This document shows, in pieces, positions 5,217 to 9,117 of a stretch of DNA of 9,117 bases. Source of the stretch: Gammaproteobacteria bacterium (lineage in GTDB: Bacteria > Pseudomonadota > Gammaproteobacteria > Pseudomonadales > Pseudohongiellaceae); contig JAESUT010000178.1 in NCBI GenBank assembly GCA_016762995.1, positions 1 to 9,117 on the forward strand, written 5' to 3'. The notes beneath the pieces are model-generated. The model had not been told where the DNA came from. It ran no database searches and was given only the letters and a program-made list of their open reading frames with translations. Within the stretch, counting starts at the first letter, position 1, and each line of letters begins with the position of its first letter. A program made the translations under genes and the position numbers.

Positions 5217-6776
5217 ATGAATCCAATAGAGTTAAAGCTCTTCTCCAGCCGAGTTTCAGCCATTTGCGATGAAATGGGCACAGCGCTTCGGCGCACGGCG
5301 TTTTCGCCCAACATTAAGGACCGTTTGGATTTCTCTTGCGCCTTGTTCTCGACAAACGGCAAGCTTTTTGCCCAAGCGGCTCATATTCCCGTGCATCTGG
5401 GCAGCATGGCTTTCGCTATGGAATCCATCATTGAAAATAGACAATGGCGTAGCGGCGATATGCTGGTACTTAACGATCCCTATTTGGGGGGAACTCACTT
5501 GCCCGACGTAACCTTGATTGCGCCGGTCTTTGTCGATAACGAGCGGAGTTTGCTAGGCTTTGTTGCAAACCGAGCACACCACGCAAACATTGGCTGTGAT
5601 ACTCCAGGTTCAATGCCTATTTCTTCAAGCTTAGAAGAGGAAGGGCTAATAATTCCGCCAACTCTGTTATTTAAGTCAGGGCAATTACAGCAGCAGGCAC
5701 TCGCGCTTTTACAGATCCAAGGGGATTCGCTGAGTGGAGACTTCGCCGCGCAGGCCGGTACCAATACACTTGGCGTGCAGCGACTGCAAACCTTGTTAAC
5801 GACGATGAGTATTGACGATTACCAGAAGGGCATGGAGGAATTGAATGACTACGCTGATCGGATTACTGCCAATACTATTGCTGGCTTGCAAGTTGGGGAG
5901 TATCGCTTCACGGACTACTTGGATGACGATGGCTGCGGGCAGTCGAATATAAAACTGGCGCTTACATTACGAATAAAGCCCGATTCCCTAGAGCTGGATT
6001 TTCGCGATAGCTCAGATCAGGTAACTGGGAATTTGAACTGCCCCGAATCGGTTGTCGCGGCAGCAGCATTCTACTGTGTGCGCTGCTTATTGCCAGAGGA
6101 GTCGCCTGCCTGCGAAGGATTGTTTCGACGCATCAATCTGCAGACTAGAGCTGGTTCAATCGTAAATGCCAATCGACCAGCGGCAGTAGCCGCCGGGAAT
6201 GTGGAAACATCCAGTCGCCTCGTTGATCTTGTCTTTGGCGCATTGGCGAAGGCATTGCCAGATAGAATTCCGGCAGCGAGTCAGGGCACCATGAATAACG
6301 TAGCCATGGGCTATATAGACGATGAGACAGGTAGCCGTTGGGATTACTACGAGACGCTGGCTGGTGGAATTGGTGGCGGACCAACTACGGAAGGCCGCGA
6401 TGCGGTGCACAGCCACATGACCAATACCTTGAACACGCCAATTGAAAGTTTGGAAATGCACTACCCACTGCGTGTACACCGTTACGCCGTGCGTCGTGGC
6501 AGCGGCGGCGTGGGCAAGCATAGCGGCGGTGCGGGAATTGTGCGCGAGTATGAGTTTCTTGATCATGCCCAGCTGACTCTGCTTAGCGAGCGCCGGCTAG
6601 TCTCTCCATGGGGACTTAACGAGGGAGGCGATGGCATGAGAGGGCGAAACTCGTTGAATGGCGAGGCGCTTCCGGGAAAGTGTTCTGTCGCAGTAAAGAA
6701 GGGTGATAGATTGCTTATAGAAACACCAGGTGGTGGAGCATGGGGAGAACCCACTAACTTGAAATCCCCTAACTAG
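5217..6776 (+). CDS. hyuB: Hydantoinase B / 5-oxoprolinase family subunit (HyuB-like), without adjacent HyuA
   Basis: This family forms the beta half of ATP-dependent N-methylhydantoinases, 5-oxoprolinases and acetone/acetophenone carboxylase-like enzymes; the alpha half (HyuA) carries the ATP site. The 519 residues cover a full HyuB. Conserved stretches are DEMGTALRRTAFSPNIKDRLDFSC (18-41, in part), AAHIPVHLGSM (54-64), NDPYLGGTHLPD (86-97), ANRAHHANIG (117-126), DTPGSMP (128-134), NCPESVVAAAAFYCVR (274-289), GNVETSSR (327-334), ASQGTMNNV (354-362), GGIGGGP (383-389), VRRGSGGVGKHSGGAG (425-440) and the terminal TPGGGAWG (503-510). Start: AGGG at 5207-5210, 6 nt before ATG. It diverges from argF, and grxD lies 175 bp downstream, so no hyuA is adjacent. 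Substrate cannot be named from sequence; hydantoin, 5-oxoproline or another cyclic amide are all possible. The frame is intact with no sign of decay. Confidence 0.92.
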   Translation: MNPIELKLFSSRVSAICDEMGTALRRTAFSPNIKDRLDFSCALFSTNGKLFAQAAHIPVHLGSMAFAMESIIENRQWRSGDMLVLNDPYLGGTHLPDVTLIAPVFVDNERSLLGFVANRAHHANIGCDTPGSMPISSSLEEEGLIIPPTLLFKSGQLQQQALALLQIQGDSLSGDFAAQAGTNTLGVQRLQTLLTTMSIDDYQKGMEELNDYADRITANTIAGLQVGEYRFTDYLDDDGCGQSNIKLALTLRIKPDSLELDFRDSSDQVTGNLNCPESVVAAAAFYCVRCLLPEESPACEGLFRRINLQTRAGSIVNANRPAAVAAGNVETSSRLVDLVFGALAKALPDRIPAASQGTMNNVAMGYIDDETGSRWDYYETLAGGIGGGPTTEGRDAVHSHMTNTLNTPIESLEMHYPLRVHRYAVRRGSGGVGKHSGGAGIVREYEFLDHAQLTLLSERRLVSPWGLNEGGDGMRGRNSLNGEALPGKCSVAVKKGDRLLIETPGGGAWGEPTNLKSPN

Positions 6777-6951
6777 TCTCCATTTCTTTAGTTGGAGGCG
6801 GTCTTAATGCCGAATTTAGAAACGAAGTAAACAGCAATACTGACAAAACGCCATAGCCGTTGTAAACTTCTGCGCTGGCATACGGTCTTCAGAAGAGAAG
6901 GCTAGCAATCACGATCAATGAGTTACCAATTAGGTAATCGAGGCAGTACAA

Positions 6952-7272
6952 ATGAGCATTGAAGAAACTATCAAAGAGCAAATCGATTCGAATAGCATTC
7001 TGCTCTACATGAAGGGGAACCCTGAACAACCCCAGTGTGGCTTTTCATCGCAGGTAACGCAGTTATTGATGTCTTGTGGGAAGCGCTTTGCCTATGTCGA
7101 TATTTTGGCAAACCCAGATGTGCGCTCTACGCTGCCTTCTATCTCCAATTGGCCGACCTTTCCGCAGCTGTTCGTGAAGGGCGAGCTTGTGGGTGGTTGC
7201 GACATCATCACCGAAATGCATGAGAAGGGAGAACTACAGACTTTGGTTGATACAGTAGAAGACGACTCTTAA
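6952..7272 (+). CDS. grxD: Monothiol glutaredoxin, CGFS type (Grx4/GrxD)
   Basis: This is a cytoplasmic single-domain monothiol glutaredoxin that carries and transfers [2Fe-2S] clusters with glutathione, often with a BolA partner. The 106 residues match the family length. The cluster-binding CGFS motif is at 29-32, preceded by the YMKGNP loop (18-24); Q28 before the cysteine is common in this group. The glutathione-binding WPTFPQLFVKGELVGGCDI runs from 64 to 82, including the conserved cis-Pro loop (TFP) and the GGCD motif. Start: GAGG at 6940-6943, 8 nt before the ATG. A short dyad TTACC-AATTA-GGTAA at 6923-6937 sits just before this ribosome binding site and could be an operator or small hairpin. 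The gene is probably transcribed alone, since hyuB ends 175 bp upstream, and it converges on rnt. Confidence 0.97.
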   Translation: MSIEETIKEQIDSNSILLYMKGNPEQPQCGFSSQVTQLLMSCGKRFAYVDILANPDVRSTLPSISNWPTFPQLFVKGELVGGCDIITEMHEKGELQTLVDTVEDDS

Positions 7273-7301
7273 ATCCCTTTGAAGCACTGCTATCGATCTA
7301 G

Positions 7302-7365
7302 AAGAATCGATTCTTACTATTCTGCGTGCTGGCCTAGCTATTTCATTTTTGACCAAGAGGCCAGC
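7302..7365. terminator. Possible bidirectional terminator structures between grxD and rnt
   Basis: Two inverted repeats fill the convergent gap. AAGAATCGATTCTT at 7302-7315 is a perfect 14-bp palindrome; as a hairpin it gives only a 5-bp stem with the loop TCGA. GCTGGCCT at 7328-7335 pairs with AGGCCAGC at 7358-7365, an 8-bp stem with a 22-nt loop that spans the rnt stop codon. Neither is followed by a clear run of T on either strand, so a terminator role is inferred from position only. Confidence 0.3.
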
Positions 7366-7990
7366 CGCCGAGTTCCTGCCATCTATTAACGATCTGACAA
7401 TATAACTCGGCAGTCTTGTGTGCATCGTAGCGTGCGGAGTGCGCTTCGTCGTTGTCAAAGTCAATTCCCGCCGTCTCGCACGCCCTCGCTAGAACTGTCT
7501 GTCCAAATGCCAGGCCGCTCAGTGTGGCGGTATCGAAACAAGAGAAAGGGTGAAATGGGTTTCTCTTTAAGTTGTGCCTTTCGCTTGCGGCATTCACGAA
7601 ACCTAGATCGAAGTGTGCATTGTGACCGACTAGTATGGCTCGTTTACAATGTTTGGCTTTTACCGCATCGCGGATCATGTCAAACATCGTTTGCATGACC
7701 TCTCTCTCCGGTCGCGCGATGCGAAGCGGATGAAAAGGATCTATGCCGGTAAATTTCAGTGCAGCTTCTTCAAGCTTTAAGCCCTCAAAGGGAATGACGC
7801 GCTGGAAGAAAGTTTGTTCGATTTCAATGACACCTTTCTCATCCATGCCCAATATCACCGCGGATATTTCTAAGATCGCGTCTGTCTGTGAATTAAATCC
7901 ACCAGTTTCAATATCGACCACTACTGGTAGAAATGTGCGAAACCTATTCGCGAGCAGGTGGTTTTCTTCTTCTAAGCCCGAGTCGTTCAT
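7343..7990 (-). CDS. rnt: Ribonuclease T
   Basis: A 3'-to-5' exonuclease of the DEDDh (DnaQ-like) family that trims the 3' ends of tRNA and other stable RNAs and can act on single-stranded DNA; known RNase T works as a homodimer. At 215 residues it is the usual size. The four acidic metal ligands and catalytic histidine are visible: D26 and E28 in [10 protein letters not shown] (Exo I), D128 in [10 protein letters not shown] (Exo II), and H184 and D189 in AHSARYDA (Exo III). Basic nucleic-acid-binding segments surround residues 110-117 and 139-143. The start ATG overlaps the pyrC stop by the sequence ATGA (7987-7990), with GAGG 7 nt upstream inside pyrC, so translation is likely coupled. The pyrC-rnt pairing is, from memory, also found in Pseudomonas. 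Confidence 0.97.
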   Translation of the reverse strand: MNDSGLEEENHLLANRFRTFLPVVVDIETGGFNSQTDAILEISAVILGMDEKGVIEIEQTFFQRVIPFEGLKLEEAALKFTGIDPFHPLRIARPEREVMQTMFDMIRDAVKAKHCKRAILVGHNAHFDLGFVNAASERHNLKRNPFHPFSCFDTATLSGLAFGQTVLARACETAGIDFDNDEAHSARYDAHKTAELYCQIVNRWQELGGWPLGQK

Positions 7991-9036
7991 TGTGTTGCCT
8001 CTTCTACGGACCAGGTGATGGACTCGTTTGCGCGCATTGGTATGACACTGCCACCATCGAATACGAATTCTTTCGGCACAGTGCTGGGGGTTTTGCTAAG
8101 GATGATCTGAGTCTGATTGCGGGGCAGATTGTAAAAATCGGCACCGAAAAAACTCGCGAAGCCTTCCAGTTTATCTAGAGCATCTGCTGCTTCGAAGACC
8201 TCAGCATAGAACTCAAGTGCTGCATGAGCGGAATAAATTCCGGCACAGCCGCAGGAAGTTTCCTTTGTTTCTATCGCGTGCGGCGCAGAATCAGTGCCGA
8301 GGAAGAACTTTGGATTTCCGCTAGTGGCCGCTGTGATGAGAGCGCGCTGGTGGGTGTTTCTTTTTAGTATTGGCAGGCAATAGAAGTGCGGCCTGACCCC
8401 ACCGACCAATAAGTCGTTGCGATTGAGTAGTAAATGATGCGGGGTAATCGTGGCGGCTATGTTCTCGCCTTGCTCTGTAACAAACTCGACGGCATCGCTA
8501 GTAGTGATGTGCTCGAGGATTATTTTTAAGTCTGGAAACCTTTGTGTCAGCGGTGCGAGGACCGTCTCTATAAAGACGCGCTCTCTATCAAAGATGTCTA
8601 CTTTGCTGTCGGTGACTTCTCCATGGATAAGAAGAGGCAAGCCAATTTCTGCCATCTTCTCCAGCGCAGGATAGACACATTCGAGTTCCGTCACGCCGCT
8701 CTCTGAATTCGTAGTCGCCCCCGCAGGATAGAACTTGATGGCGTGAATGCACCCTTCTTCGTGTGCCCGCTGCACTTCCTGCGAGTCAAGTTGCTCAGTT
8801 AGATAGAGCGTCATTAGGGGGTCAAAATCGCTGCCCTGAGGCACGCAGGAAAGGATTTGTTGCCGATATGAAAGCGCCTGCGCCACGGTGGTTACTGGCG
8901 GCTTAAGATTGGGCATGACGATTGCCCGGGCAAAAACTCGCGCGCTGTGCGCAACGGTAGTTTTGAGTGCCTCACCGTCGCGCAGATGTAAGTGCCAGTC
9001 ATCGGGCTGGGTAATGCTGAGGGTGGTGAGGCTCAT
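7987..9036 (-). CDS. pyrC: Dihydroorotase (E. coli-type homodimeric)
   Basis: It catalyses the reversible cyclisation of N-carbamoyl-aspartate to dihydroorotate, step three of pyrimidine synthesis, in the cytoplasm. Its 349 residues match E. coli PyrC. The binuclear zinc site is complete: H15 and H17 in [11 protein letters not shown]101 in [12 protein letters not shown] (the lysine that is carbamylated), H138 in LLIHGE, H176 in ILEHITT, and D249 in GTDSAPH. Substrate residues R19 and N43 (MPNLKPP) are present. The flexible-loop region around TNSESG at 109-114 resembles that of the E. coli enzyme. The ribosome binding site is weak (an AGAAG-like stretch 10 nt before the ATG). It forms an overlapping pair with rnt downstream. 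A promoter candidate is at 9080-9108. Confidence 0.98.
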   Translation of the reverse strand: MSLTTLSITQPDDWHLHLRDGEALKTTVAHSARVFARAIVMPNLKPPVTTVAQALSYRQQILSCVPQGSDFDPLMTLYLTEQLDSQEVQRAHEEGCIHAIKFYPAGATTNSESGVTELECVYPALEKMAEIGLPLLIHGEVTDSKVDIFDRERVFIETVLAPLTQRFPDLKIILEHITTSDAVEFVTEQGENIAATITPHHLLLNRNDLLVGGVRPHFYCLPILKRNTHQRALITAATSGNPKFFLGTDSAPHAIETKETSCGCAGIYSAHAALEFYAEVFEAADALDKLEGFASFFGADFYNLPRNQTQIILSKTPSTVPKEFVFDGGSVIPMRANESITWSVEEATQ

Positions 9037-9079
9037 TGATGCGTGCTTCTGTATAGTCTTGGAGCGGGATTGCTGGGCT

Positions 9080-9108
9080 ATTGTAACGGAATTAGGCAGG
9101 TAGCTGAA
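9080..9108 (-). promoter_or_regulatory. Candidate pyrC promoter
   Basis: On the minus strand TACAAT (9085-9080) matches the -10 consensus at 5 of 6 positions. At 17 bp spacing the -35 position holds TTCAGC (9108-9103), only 3 of 6. The start site would be near 9073, giving a leader of about 37 nt. The short leader is compatible with the start-site-switching control known for enteric pyrC, but I see no clear hairpin over the ribosome binding site, so that is not claimed. Confidence 0.35.
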
Positions 9109-9117
9109 TTGTCTATT

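Noticed and set aside
6156..6566. Minus-strand 136-codon ORF opposite hyuB
   Set aside because: It lies entirely within hyuB, whose conserved motifs run through the region; no recognisable domain.

Overview
This looks like ordinary housekeeping chromosome from a gammaproteobacterium. The basis is protein resemblance: a Pseudomonas-type class Ia ribonucleotide reductase (two N-terminal ATP-cones in NrdA, a long N-terminal extension in NrdB), an ArgF of the pseudomonad anabolic type, an RNase T overlapping an Escherichia coli-type dihydroorotase, and a CGFS glutaredoxin. From memory, pyrC, rnt, grxD and argF also lie close together in Pseudomonas aeruginosa. The base composition is moderate and AT-rich between genes, which would suit a marine relative of the Cellvibrionales/OM60 kind, but that placement is a guess. 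I see no mobile element, CRISPR array, tRNA, rRNA or defence genes.

Layout. Positions 1-436 (minus) hold the N-terminal third of nrdB, cut by the window edge; 543-3395 (minus) is complete nrdA, so nrdA-nrdB form one unit read leftwards. Positions 3396-4110 are a 715-base gap with no convincing gene but unusually dense regulatory-looking sequence: a near-perfect NrdR box pair, a second weaker NrdR-like pair, a three-to-four copy 11-bp tandem repeat resembling DnaA boxes, one marginal small ORF, and a 14-bp perfect hairpin just beyond argF. argF (4111-5016, minus) follows, with a recognisable promoter and an intrinsic-terminator-like hairpin between that promoter and the gene. hyuB (5217-6776, plus), a hydantoinase B/5-oxoprolinase family subunit, diverges from argF and has no hyuA partner next to it. 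grxD (6952-7272, plus) converges on rnt (7343-7990, minus), which overlaps pyrC (7987-9036, minus) by 4 bp in a translationally coupled pair. A pyrC promoter candidate lies near the right edge.

Functionally, nrdAB (dNTP supply), pyrC (pyrimidine synthesis) and argF (arginine synthesis, sharing carbamoyl phosphate with pyrimidines) are nucleotide/amino-acid supply genes; rnt matures tRNA and other RNA 3' ends; grxD handles iron-sulfur clusters. The role of hyuB is not determined by its context. I do not see an undescribed multi-gene system here. The parts most worth a second look are the layered nrdAB control region and the attenuator-like argF leader.
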